A DNA stretch of 64,000 nt from Alishewanella aestuarii B11 (GCF_000280055.1 NZ_ALAB01000038.1:1-64000); one strand, 5' to 3'. Positions 18,643 to 27,684 are shown, counted from the first letter of the stretch. The notes: generated by a model from the sequence alone, not told the origin. Program-made: numbers and translations.

Positions 18643-19473
18643 ATGACAGAATTAAAAAACAGTGATACTAGTCCGCGTAAAGGGATCTATCTGTTACCTA
18701 ACCTGCTGACAACCGCCGGGCTTTTTTCGGGTTTCTTTGCCATCGTATCATCAATGAACGGTCGTTTTGAAGCCGCTGCTGTGGCGATTTTTATCGCAAT
18801 GATCTTCGATGGCCTGGATGGCCGCGTAGCGCGTTTAACCAATACCCAAAGTGAATTTGGGGCACAATACGACAGCATGTCTGATTTACTGGCCTTTGGT
18901 GTGGCACCGGCGTTAGTTGCTTATAATTGGGCGCTGGCAGATCTTGGCAAGTTCGGCTGGTTGGCGGCCTTTATTTATGTTGCCTGTGCCGCGTTACGCT
19001 TGGCACGCTTTAACGCCAATCTGGGCGTAACAGATGGCCGTTTCTTTCAGGGCTTAGCCAGTCCGGCGGCGGCTGCCCTGGTGGCCGGTATGGTTTGGAA
19101 CGGTGCCAGTTTTGAGATTGATGGTGATAAGTACGGCTATCTGGTCGGTTTACTGACTATCACCGCTGGCTTTTTGATGGTCAGTAATTTCCGCTACAAC
19201 TCGTTTAAAAACCTGAACTGGCGCGATCGGGTGTCCTTTCTGACGATCTTGCTGGTAGTGCTGGTCTTTGTGGTTATCGCTGCACGGCCGGCGCAAATGT
19301 TATTTATCATTTTCTTTGCTTATGCCTGCTCGGGACCCATTACGACCTTCCGCAGTGTACGCAAACTTAAACTGGAGCATGTGGTGGGCGATTCCGAAGA
19401 TGCTGATTTTCTGGATGAGACAGCAGCTAAAGCGGAGAGCGCCAAACCTGAAAAAACTGACGCCGGCAACTGA
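18643..19473 (+). CDS. pssA: CDP-diacylglycerol-serine O-phosphatidyltransferase (CDP-alcohol transferase type)
   Basis: The enzyme joins CDP-diacylglycerol and serine to make phosphatidylserine, the precursor of phosphatidylethanolamine. The CDP-alcohol phosphotransferase signature DG-x2-AR-x8-G-x3-D-x3-D is exact near residues 66-88 (DGLDGRVAR, then FGAQYDSMSD). At least six membrane segments follow. It is the integral-membrane type rather than the phospholipase-D-like PssA of E. coli. The start is the ATG at 18643 giving 276 residues; the longer frame from 18520 overlaps the divergent gene. The C-terminal tail after about residue 240 is acidic and Ala/Lys-rich. Confidence 0.92.
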   Translation: MTELKNSDTSPRKGIYLLPNLLTTAGLFSGFFAIVSSMNGRFEAAAVAIFIAMIFDGLDGRVARLTNTQSEFGAQYDSMSDLLAFGVAPALVAYNWALADLGKFGWLAAFIYVACAALRLARFNANLGVTDGRFFQGLASPAAAALVAGMVWNGASFEIDGDKYGYLVGLLTITAGFLMVSNFRYNSFKNLNWRDRVSFLTILLVVLVFVVIAARPAQMLFIIFFAYACSGPITTFRSVRKLKLEHVVGDSEDADFLDETAAKAESAKPEKTDAGN

Positions 19474-19534
19474 TCCTGCTACCAGGCTCGCAGCGTTATA
19501 CCCAATTTTGTGTTTCACCTCTTGATATCAGCTT

Positions 19535-19561
19535 GGCGTTCCCCAATCATTGGGGAACGCC
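19535..19561. repeat. Perfect 12-bp inverted repeat in the pssA-gshA gap
   Basis: GGCGTTCCCCAA at 19535-19546 pairs fully with TTGGGGAACGCC at 19550-19561 across a TCA loop. It ends 20 bases before the gshA TTG start. ATTCTC rather than a T-run follows, so termination is doubtful. It may end pssA transcripts weakly, or act in the gshA leader. Confidence 0.75.
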
Positions 19562-19581
19562 ATTCTCAGTAAGGAATCATC

Positions 19582-21174
19582 TTGAGCGCTAGCATCACCG
19601 CAGTTTTGTCGTCGCTGCAACAGCAGGGACTACAGCAGAGTATCCTTGGTATTAAGCGTGGGATCGAGCGCGAGACCTTACGCGTTAATCAGGATGGCAG
19701 TCTGGCACAAAGCGCCCATGCCAGGGCGCTGGGGTCTGCCCTGACACACCCCTGGATCACCACCGATTTTTCAGAATCACTGCTCGAGTTTATTACCCCT
19801 GCTGGTGAGGATATTGAACAAACTCTGGCGCAACTTGCGGATATTCATCGCTTTACGGTACGACAACTGGGTGATGAACGGTTATGGCCGGCCAGTATGC
19901 CCTGTTTTATTACCGACCAGCACCAGATCCCGTTAGCACAGTACGGGCCCTCGAATGTCGGGAAGATGAAAACCCTGTACCGGCAAGGACTGAAAAACCG
20001 CTACGGCAGCATGATGCAGGCCATCAGTGGCGTGCATTTTAATTTTTCCTTACCGCAGAGCTTCTGGCAAGCGTATCAGCAGTTGTTGCAGGACGACGCG
20101 ACGCTGCAGGATTTTGTCTCGGCACAGTATCTGTCATTGATCCGTAACTACAAGCGTGTTGCCTGGCTTATTGTCTACTTGTTTGGTGCGTCGCCGGCGA
20201 TGTGTCAGTCCTTTTTAGAAGGGCGTCAGTCGCGTTATGCATTCCAGAAACTGGGCAAGGGGTCGCTTTATCTACCTTACGCGACATCGCTGCGGATGAG
20301 TGATTTAGGTTATACCAACAGCGCTCAATCCAGTTTAAATATTACTTATAACAGTTTACCGGAATATATCAGTGGTTTGCATGCGGCTGTTACCCAGCCA
20401 TCTGCCGAGTATCAGAGCATTGGTGTCAAGGTGGATGGTGTTTTTCAGCAGCTGAATAGTAATGTGCTGCAGATTGAGAACGAGTTTTACTCGACTATTC
20501 GTCCTAAGCGCACCACCGAATCGGGCGAGCGGCCAACCTGTGCCCTGGCGAAGCGGGGCGTGGAATATATTGAGGTGCGGGCACTGGATGTCAATCCGTT
20601 CAGTAGTATTGGTATTAGTGCTGAACAAATGCGCTTTCTGGATGTGTTCCTACTGTACTGTTTACTGGAGCAAAGCCCGCCGTTATCCGCTGCCGAGCAG
20701 CAGGTGACTGAGCAGAACCTGAAAAAGGTGGTAACTGATGGTCGGCGCACGAATCTGGAGCTGTTGCAGGATGGTCAGCCACGCCTGATGCAGGATTGGG
20801 CTGAACAACTGTTTGCCGATATGATGCCAATAGCCAAATGGCTGGATCAGGCGTATCAGACCGACCGCTATCAGGCGGCAATGCGCCAGTATTACTTGAG
20901 CTTATTAGATCCAGCACAAACACCGTCTGGTAAAATCCTCAATCATCTGCTGAGCGCCCGGCAGGACAATGGCCCCTATATGCGGCAGTTGGCAGAAAGC
21001 TATCGTAGCCAGCTACTGGCAGAGCCATATCAGTATTACAGCGAACAGGACTTTGTTGCGGCGGCGGAGCAATCGCACCTGCGCCAGCAGCAAATCGAAG
21101 CGGCTGATACCCTGAGTTTTGAACAGTACCTGGCTGACTACTTTCGTGAAGTACCAGCCTGTACCGCCGAATAG
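19582..21174 (+). CDS. gshA: Glutamate-cysteine ligase
   Basis: GshA catalyses the first step of glutathione synthesis, joining glutamate and cysteine with ATP. The 530-residue product is of the proteobacterial GshA type (E. coli 518). Recognisable stretches are GIKRGIERETLRV near residue 23, TDFSESLLEFITP, NRYGSMMQAISGVHFNFS, and the central YIEVRALDVNPFSSIGIS. The start is TTG at 19582 with AAGGAAT eight bases upstream. A perfect hairpin lies just before the ribosome site. Confidence 0.97.
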   Translation: MSASITAVLSSLQQQGLQQSILGIKRGIERETLRVNQDGSLAQSAHARALGSALTHPWITTDFSESLLEFITPAGEDIEQTLAQLADIHRFTVRQLGDERLWPASMPCFITDQHQIPLAQYGPSNVGKMKTLYRQGLKNRYGSMMQAISGVHFNFSLPQSFWQAYQQLLQDDATLQDFVSAQYLSLIRNYKRVAWLIVYLFGASPAMCQSFLEGRQSRYAFQKLGKGSLYLPYATSLRMSDLGYTNSAQSSLNITYNSLPEYISGLHAAVTQPSAEYQSIGVKVDGVFQQLNSNVLQIENEFYSTIRPKRTTESGERPTCALAKRGVEYIEVRALDVNPFSSIGISAEQMRFLDVFLLYCLLEQSPPLSAAEQQVTEQNLKKVVTDGRRTNLELLQDGQPRLMQDWAEQLFADMMPIAKWLDQAYQTDRYQAAMRQYYLSLLDPAQTPSGKILNHLLSARQDNGPYMRQLAESYRSQLLAEPYQYYSEQDFVAAAEQSHLRQQQIEAADTLSFEQYLADYFREVPACTAE

Positions 21175-21185
21175 CAGATAAAAAA

Positions 21186-21207
21186 ACGGCTACCAGGTGG
21201 TAGCCGT
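21186..21207. terminator. Hairpin with A-run on its 5' side, downstream of gshA
   Basis: ACGGCTACC at 21186-21194 pairs with GGTAGCCGT at 21199-21207 (loop AGGT). Seven A residues precede it, so on the minus strand it has the form of an intrinsic terminator with a T-run. On the plus strand, the direction of gshA, it is followed by AAAGG and lacks a T-run. Confidence 0.5.
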
Positions 21208-21271
21208 AAAGGAGAATCCAGGGAAAACAAAAAACTTGGTTGCATCCATGCACCTTGTTAGAATCCCCCTT

Positions 21272-21910
21272 ATGCTGATAGTTCAAAAAAAGATAAAAAA
21301 AAATAAACTCCTGATCATATTAGGTTTGTCTGCAGCCCTAACCGGCTGTGCGACGCCGCCGCCGCAAAATAAAAGCGATATCTGCGAGATCTTTCGTGAG
21401 AACCGCTCCTGGTATAAAGCCAGCGCCAGTGCCAGTGACAAATGGGGCATGCCGATTGCTGTGCCGATCAGTTTTATGTATCAGGAAAGTGGTTTCAGGC
21501 ATAACGCCCGGCCGCCAATGCGTTATTTCCTTGGCTTTATCCCTTATGGTCGGGCGAGCTCCGCCTATGGCTATTCTCAGGCGAAAACCCCGACCTGGGA
21601 CGATTATGTCAAGGACACTGGTCGATTGTTTGCCAGCCGTAGCAACTTTGCGGATGCGGTGGATTTTATCGGCTGGTATATCGATAAAACCCATCAGGTG
21701 AATAAGGTGCCGAAAGATGATGCGTACCGGCTTTATCTGAACTACCACGAGGGCTGGGGCGGTTACCGGCGCGGCAGCCATCAGCAGAAGGCCTGGTTGC
21801 TCAGAACCGCCCGTCAGGTTGACGACCGAGCCAGCATTTACAAGCAGCAATTACAAGGCTGCGAGAAAGAACTGCAGCGCGGCTGGCTACGCCGCCTGCT
21901 ATTTGGTTAG
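21272..21910 (+). CDS. Lysozyme/SLT-like lipoprotein
   Basis: The 212-residue product (ATG at 21272) has a basic N-terminus, a hydrophobic stretch and the lipobox LTGC (Cys near residue 26), so it should be a lipoprotein. The body resembles the lysozyme-like family COG4764. A likely catalytic glutamate is in FMYQESGFRHNARPP, followed by SAYGYSQAKTPTWDDY and LNYHEGWGGYRRG, which look like the SLT-fold cleft. It may cleave peptidoglycan, but this is inference. The last ten codons and stop fall in the first copy of a 43-bp tandem duplication. Confidence 0.75.
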   Translation: MLIVQKKIKKNKLLIILGLSAALTGCATPPPQNKSDICEIFRENRSWYKASASASDKWGMPIAVPISFMYQESGFRHNARPPMRYFLGFIPYGRASSAYGYSQAKTPTWDDYVKDTGRLFASRSNFADAVDFIGWYIDKTHQVNKVPKDDAYRLYLNYHEGWGGYRRGSHQQKAWLLRTARQVDDRASIYKQQLQGCEKELQRGWLRRLLFG

Positions 21911-21975
21911 TCTGTGTTTCGGCGGCTGGCTACGCCGCCTGCTATTTGGTTAGTCTGTGTTTCGGCGGCTGGCTA
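21879..21975. repeat. 43-bp tandem duplication (2 full copies plus 11 bp)
   Basis: Copies begin at 21879 and 21922 and are identical over 43 bp as read. A third partial copy, GCGGCTGGCTA, begins at 21965. The first copy holds the last codons and TAG of the lipoprotein gene. The partial copy holds the TAG of yfjD on the other strand. Terminal microhomology suggests replication slippage. Confidence 0.92.
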
Positions 21976-23232
21976 GCGTGTCAGAACCAACCGCACCGTT
22001 TTAATCATATTATCCTGCACATCGACGATTTCCAGTGGGTAGCCGGCAAGTTTTACACTCATCGCGCCTTGTGGGATCTCTTCCAGATGTTCCAGTAACA
22101 GGCCGTTCAGCGTTTTCGGACCATCCGTTGGAAACTCCAGCTGCATTTGCCGGTTCAGATCCCGCAAACTGATGCTGCCGTCGATAAGGTAGGAACCGTC
22201 TGGCTGCTGAATGATTTCCTCGTGGTTATCTTCTATGACATCAGTAGTAAATTCACCCACTACTTCTTCCAGAATATCTTCCAGCGTTACCAGCCCCTGA
22301 ATATCGCCGTATTCATCAACTACCAGACCAATACGTTCCTTGGTACTTTGAAATTTCAGCAGTTGGGTGTTAAGTGGAGTGCCTTCCGGAATATAGTAAA
22401 TTTCGTGTACAGAGCGTAGCAAGGTTGCTTTGCTAAACTGATCTTTAAGCAGCAGCCGCACCAGATCCCGCGGGTGAATAAAACCCAGGGCATCATCAAT
22501 ACTATCCCGATACAGCAATACCCGGCTGTGCTGGGCGTTTGCCAGCTGGCGCACGATATCTTTCCATTCGTCGTTAATATCGATACCGGCGATTTCGTTA
22601 CGCGGCGTCATAATGTCATCTACGGTAACATTCTCTAAATCCAGTACCCCCACCAGCATATTTTGATGCTGCTCCGGGATCAGGGCGCCGGCTTCATGCA
22701 CCACGGTTCTGAGTTCCTCTGCGCTCAGACTATTTCCCTGATGCTTTTCCGGGCTGACGCCCATCACAGCCAGTAAGCCATTGGTGATCCAGTTAATCAG
22801 CCAAACCAACGGATAAAACAGTTTTAACAGCGGCTTTAATAATGCCGAGCTTGGAAAAGCGATCCGCTCCGGATGCAGTGCCGCCAGGGTTTTTGGCGTG
22901 ACCTCCGCAAATACCAGGATCACCAGTGTCAGGATCACGGTTGCAATAGCAATACCGGCATCGCCATACAGTCGCATCCCGATGATGGTCGCAATAGCGG
23001 AGGCAGCGATATTCACCAGGTTGTTGCCAATCAGGATCAAACCGATCAGCCGATCTGGCCGGTCCAATAATTCGGCTACCCGCTTTGCGCCTTTATGTTG
23101 TTCATTTTCAAGGTGTTTTAACCGGTAGCGGTTAACGGACATCATGCCTGTTTCTGAACCCGAGAAATAGGCCGAGATGAACAGTAGCACTCCCAAAATA
23201 ATAAAGAGTGTACTGGTTGAGATTGCGTCCAA
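21973..23232 (-). CDS. yfjD: CNNM/CorC-family membrane protein with CBS domains (YfjD-like)
   Basis: The 419-residue product has the HlyC/CorC family layout. A DUF21 transmembrane region covers about residues 1-190 (FSGSETGMMSVNRYR is characteristic), a CBS pair about 200-330 (DIMTPRNEIAGID and VVDEYGDIQGLVTLEDILEE), and a CorC_HlyC domain about 345-415. The family is linked to magnesium/cobalt export or metal homeostasis, but the substrate here is not shown. It lies downstream of ypjD and next to ffh, the same cluster as in E. coli. Its stop codon is part of a 43-bp tandem repeat. Confidence 0.9.
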   Translation of the reverse strand: MDAISTSTLFIILGVLLFISAYFSGSETGMMSVNRYRLKHLENEQHKGAKRVAELLDRPDRLIGLILIGNNLVNIAASAIATIIGMRLYGDAGIAIATVILTLVILVFAEVTPKTLAALHPERIAFPSSALLKPLLKLFYPLVWLINWITNGLLAVMGVSPEKHQGNSLSAEELRTVVHEAGALIPEQHQNMLVGVLDLENVTVDDIMTPRNEIAGIDINDEWKDIVRQLANAQHSRVLLYRDSIDDALGFIHPRDLVRLLLKDQFSKATLLRSVHEIYYIPEGTPLNTQLLKFQSTKERIGLVVDEYGDIQGLVTLEDILEEVVGEFTTDVIEDNHEEIIQQPDGSYLIDGSISLRDLNRQMQLEFPTDGPKTLNGLLLEHLEEIPQGAMSVKLAGYPLEIVDVQDNMIKTVRLVLTR

Positions 23233-23273
23233 AAGTTAATTACCTTTATTGCCTGACAAAGTGTAGAGCGGTT

Positions 23274-24074
23274 TCAGAATCTGCCCAGCAGGACTTCTTT
23301 TACAAAGCGGCTGCCAAAATAGGCCAGGGTGAGGACAACACTGCCGACTAAAGTCAGAGATACCGCGGCTCTACCGCGCCAGCCCTGACGGGCATGCCCC
23401 CAGCACAGCACTCCGAATACAATTAGCGCCAGCAAACTAAGCAGCGTTTTATGGTCGACCCAACTTTTCATATAGGGTACGCCACTAGCCAGTGCCAGGA
23501 TTAACAAGGCGGTACCGGCTGCCAGCAAGCGAAATTGCAGTTGCTCTGCCTGTAATAATGGCGGCAAAAAGCGACTGACACCAGAGAAATTTTTATGTTT
23601 CAGTTTATAACTGATATAAGACACTTGAATTGAGTACAGCGTGGCCATAATCAGCACCACATAGGCGCTAAAAGCCAAACCAATATGGGCCAGCAGCCCC
23701 GGGCTTTGTCCCAGGTGCTGTAACAGTGCAGTGCCGGGAATAAACAGACCGGCCAGTAGCAGTAAGGCAGCGGCGGTGTAGACTATAGGTAATAGCAACA
23801 CAGCCGGACTGCGCAGGGAAATCAGGGTTACCGCCAGGGTTAACAGCCAGGCGACCAATGAGCTGACGTTCAACAAACTAAAGTTTTGTCCCTGCTCGGT
23901 AAAGATGCTGCCCGCCAGACTTAGCATATGGCATACCACACCCAGGGTGCCGGCACTGAAAACCAGTTTAAAGTTTGGCCCGGCCGGATGGAATAGCCGC
24001 AATAGCAGGGTAACAGTTGCAACCGTATAGGCAACCAAAGCCAGCGCGGGTAACAACATCGGCATACTTAACAC
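23274..24074 (-). CDS. ypjD: YpjD-like cytochrome c assembly family membrane protein
   Basis: The 266-residue product has about eight hydrophobic membrane segments and matches the CcsA/CcmC-like family. The region HIGLAFSAYVVLIMATLYSIQ resembles the haem-handling core, and conserved His residues occur in VCHML, HIGL and GHARQGW. In E. coli ypjD sits between ffh and yfjD, as here. Its precise role is unknown. The start at 24074 (MLSMPMLLP) has an in-frame ATG three codons further on. ffh is divergent. Confidence 0.85.
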   Translation of the reverse strand: MLSMPMLLPALALVAYTVATVTLLLRLFHPAGPNFKLVFSAGTLGVVCHMLSLAGSIFTEQGQNFSLLNVSSLVAWLLTLAVTLISLRSPAVLLLPIVYTAAALLLLAGLFIPGTALLQHLGQSPGLLAHIGLAFSAYVVLIMATLYSIQVSYISYKLKHKNFSGVSRFLPPLLQAEQLQFRLLAAGTALLILALASGVPYMKSWVDHKTLLSLLALIVFGVLCWGHARQGWRGRAAVSLTLVGSVVLTLAYFGSRFVKEVLLGRF

Positions 24075-24153
24075 TCCTGTGACGCAGTAAGTGGATTATT
24101 GTATTGCAAGTTTCGGGTAAAGCCCAGCAGCATACAGTAAGATGCGCTTAAGG

Positions 24154-24182
24154 CTGACGATAACGTTACAACGCGCTATAAT
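24154..24182 (+). promoter_or_regulatory. Sigma-70 promoter of ffh
   Basis: CTGACG at 24154-24159 (4 of 6 to the -35 consensus) and a perfect TATAAT at 24177-24182 are separated by 17 bp. Transcription would start about 24189, some 23 nt before the ffh ATG. Confidence 0.7.
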
Positions 24183-24211
24183 CGGCGCAATTACCGAATT
24201 GGATCTCCGCT

Positions 24212-25579
24212 ATGTTTGAAAATCTGTCAGATCGTTTAAGCCGGACCCTGAAAAATATTAGTGGTCGTGGTCGTCTTACCGAAGACAATATTAAAGAAAC
24301 GCTACGGGAAGTGCGGATGGCACTGCTCGAAGCTGACGTGGCATTGCCGGTCGTCAAAGACTTTATCAACCAGATCAAAGAGCGCTCTGTTGGTTTGGAG
24401 GTCAGCAAAAGTCTGACCCCGGGGCAGGAATTTCTGAAAATCGTCCGTAAAGCCCTGGAAGAAGCCATGGGCGAGGCGAATGAAGAACTGGCCCTGAATA
24501 CCCAACCGCCGGCGGTGATCCTGATGGCGGGTTTACAGGGGGCGGGTAAGACCACCTCTGTTGGTAAGCTGGCAAAGTTTCTGACCGAACGGAAAAAGAA
24601 AAAAGTGTTGGTGGTATCGGCCGACGTTTACCGGCCAGCTGCTATTAAGCAACTGGAAACCCTGGCCAAAGCGGTCAATGTTGAGTTTTTCCCCAGCGAC
24701 ATTTCACAGGCGCCGGTTGCTATTGTTAACGCTGCCATCACGCATGCCAAAACCCGGATGTTTGATGTGCTGCTGGTCGATACCGCCGGTCGTTTGCATG
24801 TCGACAGCGAGATGATGGATGAAATCAAGGCGCTACATGCCGCGGTAAAACCAATTGAAACCCTGTTCGTGGTCGATGCCATGACCGGTCAGGATGCGGC
24901 TAATACGGCTAAAGCCTTTAATGAAGCCTTGCCATTAACCGGGGTGATCCTAACTAAGGCAGACGGTGATGCCCGTGGTGGTGCCGCCTTATCTATCCGC
25001 CATATCACCGGTAAGCCAATTAAGTTTATCGGTACCGGTGAGAAAACCGATGCCTTAGAGCCGTTCCATCCGGATCGTATCGCCTCGCGCATTTTAGGTA
25101 TGGGCGATGTGCTAAGCCTGATTGAAGAGCTTGAGCAGAAAGTCGATAAAGAAAAAACCGCGAAAATGGCGCAGAAGATGATGAAAGGCAAAGGCTTTTC
25201 ATTAGAAGATTTTCGCGAGCAGCTGGTACAGATGCGTAGCATGGGCGGCATGATGTCACTGATGGACAAGCTGCCGGGGATGAAAAATCTGCCGGCCGGT
25301 GCCGCCGGTCAGTTAGATGAAAAGCAGTTTGTTCGGATGGAAGCCATTATTAATTCGATGACGCCGAAAGAGCGTGAGTTTCCGGACCTGCTAAAAGGCT
25401 CGCGTAAAAAACGGATAGCAGCCGGCTCTGGCACACAGGTGCAGGAGATCAATCAGCTGCTGAAACAATTTACCCAGATGCAGAAAATGATGAAACAGAT
25501 GAGTGGTAAAGGTGGCCTGATGAAGATGATGCGGGCCATGGGCGGCAAGTTGCCACCCGGTATGTTACCACCGCGCTGA
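24212..25579 (+). CDS. ffh: Signal recognition particle protein
   Basis: Ffh binds 4.5S RNA and signal sequences of nascent membrane proteins and docks with FtsY. The 455-residue product has the N domain, the G domain with P-loop GLQGAGKTTSVGK near residues 107-119, DTAGR as G3 and TKADGDARGGAAL near G4, and a C-terminal methionine-rich M domain (residues about 330-455) ending in Met/Gly-rich sequence. The upstream promoter is clear. Confidence 0.98.
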   Translation: MFENLSDRLSRTLKNISGRGRLTEDNIKETLREVRMALLEADVALPVVKDFINQIKERSVGLEVSKSLTPGQEFLKIVRKALEEAMGEANEELALNTQPPAVILMAGLQGAGKTTSVGKLAKFLTERKKKKVLVVSADVYRPAAIKQLETLAKAVNVEFFPSDISQAPVAIVNAAITHAKTRMFDVLLVDTAGRLHVDSEMMDEIKALHAAVKPIETLFVVDAMTGQDAANTAKAFNEALPLTGVILTKADGDARGGAALSIRHITGKPIKFIGTGEKTDALEPFHPDRIASRILGMGDVLSLIEELEQKVDKEKTAKMAQKMMKGKGFSLEDFREQLVQMRSMGGMMSLMDKLPGMKNLPAGAAGQLDEKQFVRMEAIINSMTPKEREFPDLLKGSRKKRIAAGSGTQVQEINQLLKQFTQMQKMMKQMSGKGGLMKMMRAMGGKLPPGMLPPR

Positions 25580-25614
25580 TCCTGGTGTGACGGGTTGCCA
25601 GGCCGCGAAATGCC

Positions 25615-25642
25615 TTGCATTCGCGGCAAAAATCCGTACAAT
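25615..25642 (+). promoter_or_regulatory. Promoter of the rpsP-rimM-trmD-rplS operon
   Basis: TTGCAT at 25615-25620 and TACAAT at 25637-25642 with a 16-bp spacer form a good sigma-70 promoter. The predicted start near 25649 falls at the first base pairs of the hairpin at 25648. Confidence 0.7.
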
Positions 25643-25647
25643 GCAGC

Positions 25648-25683
25648 AGCCCTGCAGTCCGACTGCGGGCTTTGTTATTTTTT
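25648..25683 (+). terminator. Terminator-like hairpin at the start of the rpsP leader
   Basis: AGCCC plus GCAGT (25648-25658, one bulged T) pair with ACTGC plus GGGCT (25662-25671) across a CCG loop. A tail of TTGTTATTTTTT follows. It could end ffh transcription, or act as an early attenuator on transcripts from the promoter at 25615-25642. Confidence 0.75.
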
Positions 25684-25714
25684 AAAACCTGAACGATTGA
25701 AATTAGAGGACGGT

Positions 25715-25966
25715 ATGGTAACTATTCGTTTACAACGTGGTGGCGCGAAAAAGCGTCCATTTTACCAAGTTGTGGTAGCGGACAGCCGTTTTGCTCGTGA
25801 TGGCCGTTTTATTGAGCGCGTGGGTTTCTTTAACCCAATCGCCAGCGGCACTGAAGAGAAACTGCGTCTGGACCTGGATCGCGTTGACCACTGGGTAGCA
25901 CAAGGTGCTGCACTGAGTGATCGCGTGGCCACTCTGGTAAAAAACGCTAAGAAAGCAGCTGCTTAA
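25715..25966 (+). CDS. rpsP: 30S ribosomal protein S16
   Basis: S16 is a small-subunit assembly protein. The 83-residue product [20 protein letters not shown] matches the family closely. Length agrees with E. coli (82). The ATG at 25715 is preceded by AGAGGA. The longer open frame from 25595 runs through the promoter and hairpin and is discarded. It is first gene of the rpsP-rimM-trmD-rplS operon. Confidence 0.98.
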   Translation: MVTIRLQRGGAKKRPFYQVVVADSRFARDGRFIERVGFFNPIASGTEEKLRLDLDRVDHWVAQGAALSDRVATLVKNAKKAAA

Positions 25967-25978
25967 TTAGCAAGGCGT

Positions 25979-26521
25979 GTGGAGTTGTCACTGTTGAGTG
26001 AAAAAGATTTTGTAGTACTTGGCAAGTTTGGTGCGGTTTACGGCATCAATGGCTGGCTAAAAATTAACTCCTACACGGACATCCCGGAAGGGATTTTTGA
26101 TTACACACCCTGGCAGGTCAAATTTCAGGGTAACTGGCAGACAGTAACAGTCAGCAGCTGGAAACGGCATAGTAATGGCTTAATCGCCAAACTGACTGAC
26201 ATTAATGTCCGGGAACAGGCGCAGGCCTATGCCAATGCTGAAATCGCGGTTGCCGCCAATGCCTTACCGGCTCTGGACGACGGCGAGTACTACTGGAAAG
26301 ATCTGATGGATCTGAAAGTAGTGAATCAGCAAGGCTATGATCTGGGCGTGGTAACCGACTTAATGGAAACCGGCTCTAACGATGTGTTAGTGGTGAAAGC
26401 CAACCGGACTGATGCCTTTGGTAAGGGTGAGCGCTTAATTCCTTATCTTGATCAGACCGTGATCAAGCAGGTGGATTTAACTGCGAAGCAAATCACAGTA
26501 GATTGGGACCCGGCGTTTTAA
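25979..26521 (+). CDS. rimM: 16S rRNA processing / 30S maturation protein RimM
   Basis: RimM binds the 30S head near S19 and assists late 16S maturation. The product has an N-terminal barrel ([18 protein letters not shown]) and a PRC-barrel C-terminal domain ([20 protein letters not shown]). It is about 180 residues, matching the family. The start is uncertain: GTG at 25979 or TTG at 25994, the latter spaced nine bases from GGAG. It lies 12 bases after rpsP, and its TAA overlaps the trmD ATG (TAATG). Confidence 0.95.
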   Translation: MELSLLSEKDFVVLGKFGAVYGINGWLKINSYTDIPEGIFDYTPWQVKFQGNWQTVTVSSWKRHSNGLIAKLTDINVREQAQAYANAEIAVAANALPALDDGEYYWKDLMDLKVVNQQGYDLGVVTDLMETGSNDVLVVKANRTDAFGKGERLIPYLDQTVIKQVDLTAKQITVDWDPAF

Positions 26522-27294
26522 TGCAGGAACAACCAAGGTGGGTGGGCGTTGTCTCACTGTTTCCGGAGATGTTTCAGGCGATTACGCAATACGGCGTCAC
26601 TGGTCGGGCTGTAAAGCAGGGTATTATTCAGCTGCAGTGTTTTAACCCGCGGGATTTTACCACGGACAAACACCGGACTGTTGATGACCGGCCTTATGGC
26701 GGCGGCCCCGGTATGCTGATGATGGTGCAGCCACTGACCGATGCCATTCGCGCGGCGAAAGCCACCGCAGGAGGTAAGGTGCATACGGTTTATTTGTCGC
26801 CGCAAGGCCGCAAATTAGACCAGCAAGGTGTGGCTGAACTGGCAAAACATCCGAAACTGCTCCTGGTAGCAGGCCGTTACGAAGGAATTGACGAGCGCGT
26901 GATCGAAACCGAAATTGACGAAGAATGGTCAATCGGCGATTACGTACTAAGCGGGGGCGAGTTGCCGGCAATGGTATTAATTGATGCCGTGTCGCGACTG
27001 GTACCCGGGGTTTTGGGACATGATTTATCTGCTGAGCAGGATTCGTTTGCAGCCGGCTTGTTAGATTGTCCACATTATACCCGCCCTGAGGTGTTAGCAG
27101 ACAAACAGGTACCCGCCGTATTGCTGAGTGGGCACCATGAAGAAATTAGACGCTGGCGTCTGAAACAGGCTCTCGGTAGAACCTGGTTAAGACGGCCGGA
27201 TATGTTAAATTCCCTGGCTCTGACTAAGGAGCAACGCAAGTTACTGGCAGAATTCCAACAGGAATACCAGGCGTTGCAGCAGCAAGATAGTTAA
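26521..27294 (+). CDS. trmD: tRNA (guanine37-N1)-methyltransferase
   Basis: TrmD methylates G37 next to the anticodon, preventing frameshifting. The 257-residue product (E. coli 255) starts with [18 protein letters not shown]. The trefoil-knot SAM site is visible as [16 protein letters not shown] and [17 protein letters not shown]. The ATG at 26521 shares a base with the rimM stop, so translation is probably coupled. Confidence 0.98.
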   Translation: MQEQPRWVGVVSLFPEMFQAITQYGVTGRAVKQGIIQLQCFNPRDFTTDKHRTVDDRPYGGGPGMLMMVQPLTDAIRAAKATAGGKVHTVYLSPQGRKLDQQGVAELAKHPKLLLVAGRYEGIDERVIETEIDEEWSIGDYVLSGGELPAMVLIDAVSRLVPGVLGHDLSAEQDSFAAGLLDCPHYTRPEVLADKQVPAVLLSGHHEEIRRWRLKQALGRTWLRRPDMLNSLALTKEQRKLLAEFQQEYQALQQQDS

Positions 27295-27316
27295 TTCCAG
27301 GTAAAGTGAGATTGTT

Positions 27317-27676
27317 ATGAGCAAAGTTAGCCAAAACATCATCAAGCAACTTGAACAGGAACAGCTGAAACAAGACGTTCCTGCATTCGCTCCAGGTGAC
27401 ACTGTAGTGGTTCAGGTTAAAGTTAAAGAAGGTGACAAAACCCGTTTACAGGCTTACGAAGGCGTTGTTATCGCCAAGCGTAACCGTGGTCTGCACTCTT
27501 CATTCACCGTACGTAAAATCTCTAATGGCGAAGGTGTTGAGCGTGTATTCCAGACGCACAGCCCGCTGGTAGACAGCATCACCGTTAAACGTCGTGGTGC
27601 CGTTCGCCGTGCTAAGCTTTACTACTTACGCGATCGTTCAGGTAAATCAGCGCGTATCCGCGAAAAGCTTAACTAA
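27317..27676 (+). CDS. rplS: 50S ribosomal protein L19
   Basis: L19 lies at the 30S-50S interface. The 119-residue product has typical segments [18 protein letters not shown] and [20 protein letters not shown], and ends with [13 protein letters not shown]. Length matches the family (115 in E. coli). It is the last gene of the operon and is followed by a strong intrinsic terminator. Confidence 0.98.
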   Translation: MSKVSQNIIKQLEQEQLKQDVPAFAPGDTVVVQVKVKEGDKTRLQAYEGVVIAKRNRGLHSSFTVRKISNGEGVERVFQTHSPLVDSITVKRRGAVRRAKLYYLRDRSGKSARIREKLN

Positions 27677-27684
27677 GCTGTTAA

